Source: Sphaerochaeta globosa str. Buddy
Lineage (GTDB): Bacteria; Spirochaetota; Spirochaetia; Sphaerochaetales; Sphaerochaetaceae
Assembly (NCBI RefSeq): GCF_000190435.1
Contig: NC_015152.1
Span: forward strand, 3,230,458 to 3,294,457
Length of the DNA: 64,000 bases
Direction: 5' to 3'
The notes beneath the pieces are model-generated. The model was given only the letters and a program-made list of their open reading frames with translations. It had not been told where the DNA came from and did no database searches. A program made the position numbers and the translations under genes. Positions 27,401-35,361 of this stretch are shown in pieces. Position 1 is the first letter of the stretch. Each line of letters starts with the position of its first letter.

Positions 27401-27614
27401 CTTGTACATTGTCGGCGTTGACCAGCGGGTAGATGGCATTGCGAAGATACTCTTGGTTCTCCTCACACTCAAGCCTTCCCCCGGGAAACACAAACAGGGA
27501 CGCATGAGAAGTCTTGGCAAGCCTTGCTATCTCACTCCAGAGCTCGTTCGAGGCTCCGGTATGAATGGAAGCGAGTAACAAGGCAATTTTCTTGTGTCGG
27601 GATTCGGGCACCAT
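24420..27614 (-). CDS. Hybrid AraC-family regulator: LacI-type sensor, degenerate kinase core, AraC helix-turn-helix
   Basis: A 1064-residue one-protein regulator. Residues 1-290 form a LacI/periplasmic-binding-like domain (IALLLASIHTGASNELWSEI, FIRGPQNHYSAQDRYRAY, VRIVGYNDSSES). A linker and GAF-like part follow to about 540, then a coiled coil leading into FFANISEGLRNPLESIL. That is the HisKA dimerisation motif with the phospho-acceptor His missing (SEGLRNPL instead of SHELRTPL). An HATPase-like segment lacks the N-box Asn and clear G boxes. Receiver-like segments follow. A C-terminal AraC domain spans about 965-1060 (WQLAEAVNVSEDYLTRIFRKE, INEVASQTGFQDQAYFCRVFR). Divergent from the uronate operon with 84 bp between, so a role in its control is likely but unproven. 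Confidence 0.82.
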   Translation of the reverse strand: MVPESRHKKIALLLASIHTGASNELWSEIARLAKTSHASLFVFPGGRLECEENQEYLRNAIYPLVNADNVQGVLTWASALGGSVRVEEVQTFLATLGTLPCVSIGMKRKGYPAVSFDAYAGVQSVILHCITKHKSRRIAFIRGPQNHYSAQDRYRAYYDALDQTGLVFDPRLASDPHPWTEGAAALSQLVEERGLIPGKDFDTLACSSDMMMFAAGKQLEALGYSIPGDVRIVGYNDSSESHLLRVPCTTARMPVTELAHMSFELLSNLLEDDTAPSFDILLPSHPVIRQSCGCTHSLGSTEQAKQSVGTPSLFLAWLVQSFRVHDATIPSIQRLLDEADSADELSYLSLAEDLVYRFLDRGGDPNLLSEALHWYTTFFASEAFKQHRANSLRDLFLRQRDLVAHQHAYALSVQAKSLDALKCDLLGVRNLSSIPSLLATHVRSLGLEAGYLVLYEDDENSTFIGGYDGQVHLEGQQTFAKHMLLPPSIQSNITEGVYVIEPLFMDNQPLGYLVVRTTLFSGSVMEELRTALSSAVKGTFLLDAANKAREEAERAQRARTEFFANISEGLRNPLESILSLMQDKDETLKEQVGEQLRTATHLLDLTLSYTGAFELERTIFSPSSLLSSLKASHAFSYEGEVELPVLLGDRAKITQAFEIVLQYIQKQGGQVTIRAELQSQGLQFSFISSHLAWKASLGNQDPSLSLAQRIILMSGGLVSLKDNQIMFRLGWPSLGGDSIASSSSDLMYIGGESESEVPSLFSAFSQVRLMHSSLLNKQNLSQLEGCILGWDGQRSSAELQLALYLLAHHPRLSKTPMVCFHAPQGYESLSSSLASSKLGNQEDGVLVLMGALGHSLAGQLGMMDNVVLCSKQEIEGVYANNKVRLLFSDIFDPVLYEQLRRLSVAPIVIVREHWKHEEAEQLSLIPRLIIAHRCVVESSEFLARIVLLLTHQEILPPLTGALVKRAIVYLGEHATTPISRWQLAEAVNVSEDYLTRIFRKEIGLSPWDYLNRHRIHLATNLLKQSTLTINEVASQTGFQDQAYFCRVFRKIKGMAPTKVRTTAP

Positions 27615-27660
27615 GCGGCTCCTTTTCAGGCAGTCTTACTATAGCATAGGTTATTTCGCC

Positions 27661-27690
27661 TTGACAGTCCAACAAGGAGAAGGGTATTCT
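27661..27690 (+). promoter_or_regulatory. Promoter of the uxa operon
   Basis: TTGACA, 18 nt, TATTCT. The predicted start (about 27697) is only 2 nt before ATG 27699. Confidence 0.65.
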
Positions 27691-27691
27691 T

Positions 27692-27706
27692 TGGAACGAT
27701 GTTTCA
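27692..27706 (+). promoter_or_regulatory. KdgR-like operator over the uxa transcription start
   Basis: TGGAAC-GAT-GTTTCA: a 15-bp dyad with one mismatch to the perfect TGAAAC-N3-GTTTCA site at eda/kdgK. It resembles the IclR-family KdgR consensus (GAAACA/TGTTTC core). Placement over +1 predicts repression. Confidence 0.55.
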
Positions 27707-28700
27707 ATTTCAACCCATCGAGGCAGCGCTCAGGCGCATGAACTTTCATCTGGACCGGATTATGCCGCTGCTTACCCCCAGTGGGGTTGTACTGGGCCTT
27801 CTGCTTGGTTCATGGGTTGCATGGATGAAACCTTCGGTTACCATCCTCTTTGCAGTGATTACCTTCATCGGAGGATTGGGCATCAATTCAAACGATTTCT
27901 TCAAGGTAGTCAAAAAGCCTAAAGCCATTTTGGTGTTCGTCATCGGGGCAAACCTTGTCATGCCCCTGCTTACCTACGCAGTAGCCTCTGTAGTGTTCAA
28001 GGACCAACAGGAGATTGCAACCGGTCTGATTTTGCTTATGTCCATACCCACTGCAATAACCGGCTACATCTGGAGCGGTATCTATAAAGGAAACGGAGCC
28101 CTTTCCCTAACACTGATTCTGGTCTCTACCCTGCTTGCACCCATTCTCACCCCCTACACGGTGAGCCTGCTTGCCAACACTTCGGTTCGTATCGATACTG
28201 CGGGCATGATGGCCTCGCTTGTTCTGATGGTGGTTATCCCCTCGGTAGCAGGCATCCTGATCAACAATCTTACCAAGGGCAAGGTGAACGACCATATCAC
28301 CCCCTGCCTCAAGCCTTTTTCAAAAATCGGCCTCTTTATCATTATTATTATCAATACAGCACAAGTTTCGGATCGTCTTTTGGCCAATGCCTCATGGGCT
28401 TACTTGCCCATCGCCCTGACCTGCGCCTTTCTGGCTGTCATCGGCTATCCGATTTCCCATACCCTTGGCAGAATTGCCGGCCTTGCAGAGGAAGAGAGCA
28501 AAAGCATTACCTTCGCATCATCGCTGCGCAACATCAGTGCAGCCTTGGTACTGGCAATCGCCTACTTCCCCGCCGAGACCGCCCTCCCTGTTATCTTTGG
28601 AATCGTATTTCAGCAGAGTACGTGTGCCGTCATGGCCCATGTTCTGTATGGTAGAAAAAAAAAGTACGTAACACATCAACACAGCAAAGGAGTAAATACC
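27699..28700 (+). CDS. BASS-family (bile acid:sodium symporter-like) transporter, fused in frame to UxaB
   Basis: About 320 residues with nine to ten hydrophobic segments: FAVITFIGGLGINSNDFF, then LMSIPTAITGYIWSG and FASSLRNISAALVLAIAYFP are BASS/SBF landmarks. Position at the head of the uronate operon suggests a sugar-acid anion importer. The reading frame does not stop: it continues through a nine-A run (28655-28663) and a short linker into uxaB, giving an 829-residue product as sequenced. If one A were absent, the frame would end at TAA 28669-28671, right after the last membrane segment. ATG 27699 would be leaderless; ATG 27738 is an alternative start. Confidence 0.75.
28655..28663 (+). 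repeat. A9 homopolymer at the transporter-uxaB junction
   Basis: Nine consecutive A between GGTAG and GTACGTAA. Loss of one A (or a slip on the RNA) ends the transporter at TAA 28669-28671; nine A fuses the two proteins. See findings. Confidence 0.9.
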
Positions 28701-30188
28701 ATGCAACCAATCACCAGTGTACACCAGAGTGTAGCAAGAAAAGAAAAGGTTCTTCAGTTCGGTGAGGGAAACTTCCTTCGTGCGTTCGTTGATTGGATGA
28801 TCGACATCCTCAACGAGAAAACCGACTTCAACGGAAACGTAGTGCTCGTCCAGCCCTTGGATCGAGGCTTGCGTGATATGATCAATGCTCAGAATGGTTT
28901 GTATACCACAGTCCTCAGGGGCGTACAGAACAAGAAGACCGTTGAGGAGTATCGGACCATAAACAGCGTCAGCCGCTGTCTCAACCCGTTCATGGCCGAC
29001 GATTACCAGGAATATATGAAGCTTGCCTCCAGCGAAGACCTTCGCTTCATCGTATCCAACACCACCGAGGCCGGCATCAGCTACCACAGCGGGGACACGT
29101 TGGCCGACCAGCCGCCGCTTTCCTTCCCCGCCAAAGTCTGCGCGTTCCTCTATAAGCGCTACCAAGCCTTCGAAGGAGCTTTGGACAAGGGCCTGATCGT
29201 CATTCCCTGTGAGCTCATCGACAAGAACGGGGACAACCTGAAGAACATCGTCAAGCAGTATGCAACCGAGTGGAAGCTCGAAGAAGGCTTCACCACTTGG
29301 CTCGACGAAGCTTGTGATTTCTGCAACTCCCTGGTCGACCGCATCGTTCCCGGCTATCCCAGAGCCGAAGCCGAGGCAATTTGCACCAAACTCGGTTACC
29401 AGGACAACCTCCTCGATTCAGCAGAAATCTTCCACCTGTGGGTCATTGAATGTCATAAGAATTTCCACGAGGATGAGCTGCCGTTCAACAAAGCAGGCCT
29501 GAATGTGGTATGGACCGACGATATGAGCTTCTACCGCACCCGCAAGGTCCGCATTCTCAATGGTGCGCATACCATGAGCGTACTTGCAGCCTATCAGGCA
29601 GGTCATGAGACCGTTCAGGATTGCATTGCCGACAAGGCCCTTCTCTACCCGTTCATGTACAAGGGAATCTTTGAGGAGATCATCCCCTCGATGGATGGTT
29701 CGAAAGAGGAACTCGAGGCGTATGCAGCAGATGTGTTGGAGCGCTTTGAGAATCCGTACAATCCCCATCAGCTGCTCTCCATTTCACTGAACTCCGTTTC
29801 CAAGTTCAAGACCAGAAACCTCCCTTCCTTGCTGGGATACTTCACCAAGCAAGGCAAGCTGCCCAAGCGTTTGGTCTTTTCTCTCTCTGCTCTGATCAGT
29901 TTCTACGAAGGGACCGATTATGAAGGTTCATCTCTGAAGGGAACCAGGGCATCAGAAACCTACTTGATCCAGGACAGTCCTGAAATCCTTGCCGCCTTTG
30001 CTGCTCTCTATGCTGAGAAAGGAAATCCGAAGGCCAAGTCCCAGCGTCTTGCAAAGGCTGTGCTGTCCAATACCGCTTGGTGGTCACAAGATCTGACCAA
30101 GGTCGAAGGGCTTGAGAAAGCCGTGGCCGCAAACCTAGAGGCCATTTGGACTGTCGGCATGAAGCAGGCCGTCGCTTCTCTCGTATAA
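28701..30188 (+). CDS. uxaB: Tagaturonate reductase (altronate oxidoreductase)
   Basis: A 495-residue member of the long-chain mannitol dehydrogenase family that reduces tagaturonate to altronate with NADH. The N-terminal Rossmann segment is VLQFGEGNFLRAFVDW. The catalytic region contains KVRILNGAHTMSVL (Lys-x5-Asn-x2-His type) and NPYNPHQLLSISLNSVSKFKTR. It has its own SD (AAAGGAG, 8 nt) before ATG 28701, which argues for an independent start even though it is in frame with the upstream transporter. It precedes uxaA by 16 bp. Confidence 0.93.
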   Translation: MQPITSVHQSVARKEKVLQFGEGNFLRAFVDWMIDILNEKTDFNGNVVLVQPLDRGLRDMINAQNGLYTTVLRGVQNKKTVEEYRTINSVSRCLNPFMADDYQEYMKLASSEDLRFIVSNTTEAGISYHSGDTLADQPPLSFPAKVCAFLYKRYQAFEGALDKGLIVIPCELIDKNGDNLKNIVKQYATEWKLEEGFTTWLDEACDFCNSLVDRIVPGYPRAEAEAICTKLGYQDNLLDSAEIFHLWVIECHKNFHEDELPFNKAGLNVVWTDDMSFYRTRKVRILNGAHTMSVLAAYQAGHETVQDCIADKALLYPFMYKGIFEEIIPSMDGSKEELEAYAADVLERFENPYNPHQLLSISLNSVSKFKTRNLPSLLGYFTKQGKLPKRLVFSLSALISFYEGTDYEGSSLKGTRASETYLIQDSPEILAAFAALYAEKGNPKAKSQRLAKAVLSNTAWWSQDLTKVEGLEKAVAANLEAIWTVGMKQAVASLV

Positions 30189-30204
30189 TTTAGAAGGAGC
30201 AACT

Positions 30205-31731
30205 ATGCAGACCTACACCGTCTTGAAGGTACATCCCGAAGACTCGGTTGCAGTCGCCATCCGTCCCCTGTCACAAGGGGATGTGGTGGAGGTTGCAGGC
30301 CTCCAGATTACCTTGGCAACTGATATTCCCCCTGGACATAAATTCGCACTCAAAAACCTTGCAAAAGGGGAGAAGGTTATGAAGTATGGTGCTCCAATCG
30401 GCTATGCCATAACGGATATAGCCAGCGGCGAGCATGTTCATGCCACCAATATCAAGACCTTGCTTTCCGAGAATGCCACCTATGTGTACGACCGCACGCT
30501 GTCAGCGCAATTCGCCCAGAAAGAAGCAGAGCGCAAGAAGGTATGGGAAAACAAGGTTCCTACCATCAAGGCCTACCGAAGAAGCAACGGGGCCATCGGC
30601 ATCCGTAACGAACTTTGGATTGTCCCCACCGTAGGGTGTGTCAACAAGATTGCTGAAAATTTGGTAGCCTGGGCACAGGAAAACCTAAAGAAAGCACCAT
30701 TCTACGATGGCATCCATGTCTGGTCTCACCCGTACGGCTGCTCCCAACTGGGAGACGACCATGAGGCGACGCGTACCATTCTTTCAGACCTTGTCCACCA
30801 CCCTAATGCAGGCGGTGTGTTGGTCCTCTCTCTCGGTTGTGAGAACAACACCCCGGCTTCTTTCCGAGCTCTTGTTGGGAACGTTGACGAAAATCGGGTG
30901 AAGTTTCTCACCACCCAGGAAGTCAGCGACGAGCTCGCTGAGAGTAAGCGCTTGCTCACCGAGCTCTATGAAACCATGAAGGGCGATGTTCGAGAGGATG
31001 TCGGTATGGACAGTCTCATCGTAGGTTTCAAGTGCGGCGGAAGCGACGGACTGAGCGGTATCACCGCCAATCCTTTGGTCGGCCGTTTTTGCGATGAGTT
31101 GACTGCAATGGGTGGGACGGGGATCCTGACCGAGGTTCCCGAAATGTTCGGTGCCGAGCAGCTTTTGATGAACCGGGCGGTGGATGAACAGGTGTACAAC
31201 CAGACAGTCTCCTTGATCAACGACTTCAAGCAGTACTTTGTCAAACACAACCAGGTGGTCTATGAGAATCCCTCCCCGGGAAACAAGGCCGGCGGCATTT
31301 CAACGCTTGAGGACAAGAGTCTTGGCTGCATCCAGAAAGGCGGTCAGGCTATGATCACCGATGTCCTGGGCTATGGTGATCGGATTAAGAAGCGGGGGCT
31401 TAATCTGCTTAACGGTCCGGGCAATGACATTGTCTCCACCACAGCACTTACGGCCTGCGGAGCACATATCATTCTGTTCACCACCGGCAGGGGAACCCCT
31501 CTTGGAGCTCCGGTGCCGACTATCAAGATTTCCTCGAACAGCGAGCTTGCAGAGAAAAAGGCCAATTGGATCGACTTCGACGCCGGGCGGCTTCTCAAGG
31601 AACCTGAAACCAGTGTGCTTTCAGATTTTCTTTCCCTTATCCAAAGCGTTGCAAGCGGAGAATCGCTGGCAAAGAATGAAGAGAACGGATACGCAGAAAT
31701 TTCGCTGTTCAAGGACGGGGTCATCCTCTGA
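30205..31731 (+). CDS. uxaA: Altronate dehydratase
   Basis: A 508-residue UxaA. It dehydrates altronate to 2-keto-3-deoxygluconate. The N-terminal SAF-type domain (about 1-95) is followed by the catalytic GarD/UxaA region with SHPYGCSQLGDDHEAT, SLGCENNTPA, GFKCGGSDGLSGITANP and TACGAHIILFTTGRGTPLG. The cysteines are expected to bind the iron cofactor. AAGGAG precedes ATG 30205. Cytoplasmic, second enzyme of the uxaB-uxaA-uxaC run. Confidence 0.95.
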   Translation: MQTYTVLKVHPEDSVAVAIRPLSQGDVVEVAGLQITLATDIPPGHKFALKNLAKGEKVMKYGAPIGYAITDIASGEHVHATNIKTLLSENATYVYDRTLSAQFAQKEAERKKVWENKVPTIKAYRRSNGAIGIRNELWIVPTVGCVNKIAENLVAWAQENLKKAPFYDGIHVWSHPYGCSQLGDDHEATRTILSDLVHHPNAGGVLVLSLGCENNTPASFRALVGNVDENRVKFLTTQEVSDELAESKRLLTELYETMKGDVREDVGMDSLIVGFKCGGSDGLSGITANPLVGRFCDELTAMGGTGILTEVPEMFGAEQLLMNRAVDEQVYNQTVSLINDFKQYFVKHNQVVYENPSPGNKAGGISTLEDKSLGCIQKGGQAMITDVLGYGDRIKKRGLNLLNGPGNDIVSTTALTACGAHIILFTTGRGTPLGAPVPTIKISSNSELAEKKANWIDFDAGRLLKEPETSVLSDFLSLIQSVASGESLAKNEENGYAEISLFKDGVIL

Positions 31732-31757
31732 GGACACGTACAATAAGGAGAATCATC

Positions 31758-33161
31758 ATGAAAAAGTTTATGGATGAACATTTTTTACTGCAGACCAAGA
31801 CCGCTCAGGCTCTCTACCATGACTATGCCAAGGATGAGATGATTTTTGACTATCACTGTCACCTCAATCCGAGCGAAATCGCCAACAATAAGAAGTTTAC
31901 CACCATCACCGATGCCTGGCTTGGCGGTGACCACTACAAGTGGAGAGCCATGCGTGCCAATGGGATTCCCGAAGAGCTGGTTACCGGCAAAAACACCGAT
32001 CCCTTCGACAAGTTCATGGCTTGGGCTTCCACCATGGAAAACGCCTTGGGCAATCCGCTGTACCACTGGACCCATCTGGAGCTTCAGCGGTACTTCGGCA
32101 TCCACGAGGTATTGAACACCAAGAACGCAAAGGCCATATTCGAAGAGGCCAATCGCCAATTCAAGGAAAATGAGAACCTTTCGGTCAAGGGTATCATGAA
32201 GCAGTTCAAGGTCTATGCAGTGGGAACCACCGACGATCCTGCCGACGACCTTGCCTATCATGCTCAGATTGCCAAGCAATCCGACTTCCCTGCGAAGGTA
32301 ATTCCCTCCTACCGTCCTGACAAGGCCCTGAACATTGAGAAGGAGACTTTTCTCTCCTATATCGACAGCCTGGCCAAGGCTTCGGGCAAGAAAATTGAGA
32401 AGGCAAGCGATGTTGTCGATGCCCTTATCGACCGCCTCGACTTCTTTGTGAGCATGGGCTGCAAGGCTTCCGACCATGCCTTGGTAACCGCTCCCGCCAT
32501 CTTCAAGAGCGAAAGCGATGTGAATGCAATCTTTGCCAAGAAATTGGCGGGTGCAACGCTTTCTTATGATGAAGTGGAGGCTTATAAGACCTTTGTGCTC
32601 ACACATCTTGCCCGTGCCTATGCAAAGCGGGACATCGCAATGCAATTGCACTTTGCGGCCATCCGTGACAACAATGGGCTGATGTTCAATACCCTTGGAC
32701 CTGACACCGGCTATGATGCTTCCCACGATAAGGAACTTGCCACCTCTCTTTCAGCTTTTCTGAATAATCTCTCGGCAACCGGTGAGGTTCCCAAGACAAT
32801 CCTCTACTCGCTCAATCCCAAGGATTATTATACGCTGGCAACCTTGATGGGCTGTTATCAGGATGGTATCCCGGGTAAAATGCAGCTCGGTTCCGCTTGG
32901 TGGTTCGCCGATCATAAGGATGGTATGGAAGAGCAGATGAGACTTCTCGGAAATGTCGGATTGCTCCCTCGTTTCATCGGCATGCTTACCGACAGCCGAT
33001 CCTTCCTCTCCTACTCACGACACGAGTACTTCAGAAGAATCCTTTGCAACATCTTCGGCACCTGGGCCGAGGAAGGCGAGGTCCCCTACGACCTGCCGAT
33101 GCTTGGCGATGTGGTGAAGAATATTTCCTTCGGGAATGCAAAAGCCTATTTCGAGGGGTAA
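31758..33161 (+). CDS. uxaC: Glucuronate/galacturonate isomerase
   Basis: A 467-residue amidohydrolase-fold isomerase. It converts galacturonate to tagaturonate (and glucuronate to fructuronate). Metal site DYHCHLNP near residue 33; further signatures are AVGTTDDPADDLAYH, QLHFAAIRDNNG, LGSAWWFADHKDGMEEQ and LTDSRSFLSYSRHEYFRRIL. SD GGAG precedes ATG 31758. It supplies the first step of the pathway completed by UxaB, UxaA, KdgK and Eda in this window. Confidence 0.96.
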   Translation: MKKFMDEHFLLQTKTAQALYHDYAKDEMIFDYHCHLNPSEIANNKKFTTITDAWLGGDHYKWRAMRANGIPEELVTGKNTDPFDKFMAWASTMENALGNPLYHWTHLELQRYFGIHEVLNTKNAKAIFEEANRQFKENENLSVKGIMKQFKVYAVGTTDDPADDLAYHAQIAKQSDFPAKVIPSYRPDKALNIEKETFLSYIDSLAKASGKKIEKASDVVDALIDRLDFFVSMGCKASDHALVTAPAIFKSESDVNAIFAKKLAGATLSYDEVEAYKTFVLTHLARAYAKRDIAMQLHFAAIRDNNGLMFNTLGPDTGYDASHDKELATSLSAFLNNLSATGEVPKTILYSLNPKDYYTLATLMGCYQDGIPGKMQLGSAWWFADHKDGMEEQMRLLGNVGLLPRFIGMLTDSRSFLSYSRHEYFRRILCNIFGTWAEEGEVPYDLPMLGDVVKNISFGNAKAYFEG

Positions 33162-33165
33162 ACCG

Positions 33166-33954
33166 ATGGCAAAGAAAGAAACCGATACAGGAAATGAGAA
33201 ACAGCAAACCAGCGGGGTCATACGAACCATCGCCATCCTTGAGACGCTCTCCAGACATCAGACGATTAATCTGGAAAGCTTGGCAAAGGAAACAAAATTG
33301 CCAAAAGCCACCCTGCTTCGGTTCCTTTCTACCCTGGTCAACCTCGGGTATGTCTATCGCGATCCCAGCGACCTGTACAGCCTTACGCTGAAAATGTTCA
33401 GCGTAGGCTCCCATGGTCTTGAGCATATCGATCTGATCCAGATTGCAAATCCTATCGCCCAGAAGCTTTGCGAAGAACTGGGCGAGACGGTCCACATGGG
33501 TGTTTTGGAGGATGATTCAGCTGTATACATCCTGAAAAAAGAGTCCTCCTTCACCATCCGCATGTACTCGCGTGTGGGAAAGACGATTCCGTTGTACTGT
33601 ACAGCCATCGGAAAGATCCTGCTCAGTGAGTTGAAGGACAAGGAGCTGAATGACTATCTGGGCAGGGTGCATCTCAAGCCCTTCACCCCGAACACGCTTC
33701 GTAATGGACAAACACTGAAGGAAGAACTATCCCTGATTCGCAAGCAAGGTTGGGCCTGGGACAACGAAGAGCACGAAATGGGAACGTTGTGCATCGGTGC
33801 TCCGATCAAGGACTATACAGGCAAGGCGGTAGCCGCAATGAGTGTCTCTTGGCCGCTGTTCAGGTTCAATCCTGAAGAGAAGCAGAGAATCGTCACCTCA
33901 ATTTTGGCAGCCTGTGCAAGCCTTTCGAGACTGCTTGGCTGTACGGAAAACTGA
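33166..33954 (+). CDS. IclR-family transcriptional regulator (KdgR-like)
   Basis: A 262-residue IclR protein: N-terminal winged helix at about 20-80 (TIAILETLSRHQTINLESLA, LPKATLLRFLSTLVNLGYV). The effector domain has GETVHMGVLEDDSAVYI, PLYCTAIGKILLSEL and TLCIGAPIKDYTGKAVAAMSV. Start ATG 33166 has GAGGGG 7 nt upstream, 4 bp after uxaC. IclR-family KdgR proteins bind GAAAC/GTTTC dyads and sense 2-keto-3-deoxygluconate. Two such dyads exist in the window, so I infer this is the regulator of the uxa and kdgK/eda genes. Confidence 0.85.
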   Translation: MAKKETDTGNEKQQTSGVIRTIAILETLSRHQTINLESLAKETKLPKATLLRFLSTLVNLGYVYRDPSDLYSLTLKMFSVGSHGLEHIDLIQIANPIAQKLCEELGETVHMGVLEDDSAVYILKKESSFTIRMYSRVGKTIPLYCTAIGKILLSELKDKELNDYLGRVHLKPFTPNTLRNGQTLKEELSLIRKQGWAWDNEEHEMGTLCIGAPIKDYTGKAVAAMSVSWPLFRFNPEEKQRIVTSILAACASLSRLLGCTEN

Positions 33955-33996
33955 AAACAAGCCAGAGCTGAATAATCGGGGATGTTTTTTTCTTCT

Positions 33997-34009
33997 TGGT
34001 AGAGTACCA
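33997..34009 (+). promoter_or_regulatory. Small palindrome upstream of the oxidoreductase gene
   Basis: TGGTA-GAG-TACCA, a perfect dyad 20 bp before the start codon. It loosely recalls GntR-type TTGGTATACCAA sites but with a wider centre. Weak evidence. Confidence 0.3.
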
Positions 34010-34028
34010 TCGTATCAGGAGGACTGCC

Positions 34029-35006
34029 ATGCAGCAAATTCGTTGGGGTATGATCGGTTGCGGTTCGGTAACCGAAGTAAAGAGTGGCCCTGGATTTCAG
34101 AAAGCCGAAGGCTCGACCTTGGTTGCTGTAACGAGTCGTACACCGCAAAAAGCCCGAGACTATGCCATGCGCCATGGGATAGCGAAGTGGTATGACAATG
34201 CCCAAGATCTAATCGACGATGATGAAGTGGATGCCGTCTATATCGCCACCCATCCCGACTCCCACGCTACCTATACCATGATGGTTGCAAAAAGCGGCAA
34301 ACCGGTCTATTGCGAGAAGCCGCTGGGCATCACCTCGTATCAGAGCAAGGAGATGGTCGATTTCTGCAAGCAGAAAGGGGTTCCCCTCTTCAGTGCATAC
34401 TACCGCCGAGCTCTTCCCAAGTACCTGATGATCAAGGATATGATAGACAGCAAACAGTACGGAGACGTAAGGGCGGTGCATGTTTTCATGCAGCAGGCCA
34501 TCAAGGAAGAGGACAAGCAGAATGGCGGAACCTGGCGGGTTCGCCCCGAAGTTTCCGGTGGTGGAAAGTTTCATGATGTTGGGTCCCATGCCCTTGATCT
34601 CATCGACTGGTTGCTTGGCCCCATCAGTGAAGCCTATGGGGAGGCTATGAACCAGAGTAAGGTCTATAGTGCCGATGATTTGGTATATGGACACTTCAAG
34701 ACAGAACAAGGAATTCCGGGTACCGGGCTATGGTGCTTCAATACATTCAAGGATGAGGATACAACCCACATCTATCTGGAGCAGGCCCGTATTTCCTACT
34801 CGGTGCTGGATATTTCCCAGCCGATTACGATTGCTACCGAAAAGGGCGTACAAACCATTGCTGTTCCGGAACCGCCGCAGCATGTCGCCCAGCCTCTGAT
34901 TCAGACTATTGTGGACCAATTACTCGGCAAGGGGACTTGTCCCAGTACCGGTGAGTCCGGGATGCGAACCGATTTTGTTCTTGATCGTCTGATCGGCAGA
35001 GTATAG
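34029..35006 (+). CDS. Gfo/Idh/MocA-family oxidoreductase
   Basis: A 325-residue NAD(P)-dependent sugar oxidoreductase. The Rossmann motif GMIGCGSVTEV lies at the N-terminus, and the hallmark CEKPLG is near residue 97 with the catalytic Lys. GGGKFHDVGSHALDLIDWLLG is in the C-terminal domain. AGGAGG lies 6 nt before ATG 34029, so I prefer it to an upstream ATG at 33996. Located after the uxa operon regulator and before a cupin gene; probably acts on a uronate or related sugar. Confidence 0.88.
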   Translation: MQQIRWGMIGCGSVTEVKSGPGFQKAEGSTLVAVTSRTPQKARDYAMRHGIAKWYDNAQDLIDDDEVDAVYIATHPDSHATYTMMVAKSGKPVYCEKPLGITSYQSKEMVDFCKQKGVPLFSAYYRRALPKYLMIKDMIDSKQYGDVRAVHVFMQQAIKEEDKQNGGTWRVRPEVSGGGKFHDVGSHALDLIDWLLGPISEAYGEAMNQSKVYSADDLVYGHFKTEQGIPGTGLWCFNTFKDEDTTHIYLEQARISYSVLDISQPITIATEKGVQTIAVPEPPQHVAQPLIQTIVDQLLGKGTCPSTGESGMRTDFVLDRLIGRV

Positions 35007-35021
35007 GAAGGAGAGAAAACC

Positions 35022-35357
35022 ATGTTTGTTTCACATCGCGACCTCATCGAGAAAAAACAGATTTCAGAATATGTGACCAAGCAGGTCCTAGTCAGCCCCA
35101 AAGAGGGCTGGAAGGACCATGTAATGCGGATGTTTACGTTGGAGAAAGGGGGTAAAGCCCCTCATCACTCCCATCCGTGGCAGCATATCCTGTATGCAGT
35201 CGAGGGAAAGGGAAACCTCTTTATGGAAGGCAAGGACTATCCGCTTACCCCAGGTTCGGTGGCCTACGTACCTGATGACGCCGACCACCAAGTCTCAAAT
35301 GCAGGAGATGAGAAGTTTGTCTTTATCTGCATCGTCCCCGAGCGTGGAGACCAATAG
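35022..35357 (+). CDS. Single-domain cupin, possibly KdgF-like
   Basis: A 111-residue cupin_2 protein. Metal site HHSHPWQH near residues 47-54, glycine-rich turn EGKGNLFMEG, then PGSVAYVPDDADHQ with the last His ligand. Length and motif resemble KdgF, which opens unsaturated uronates released from pectin. Other small cupins look alike, so this is a context-based suggestion. Follows the oxidoreductase by 15 bp with SD AAGGAG. Confidence 0.7.
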   Translation: MFVSHRDLIEKKQISEYVTKQVLVSPKEGWKDHVMRMFTLEKGGKAPHHSHPWQHILYAVEGKGNLFMEGKDYPLTPGSVAYVPDDADHQVSNAGDEKFVFICIVPERGDQ

Positions 35358-35361
35358 GGAC

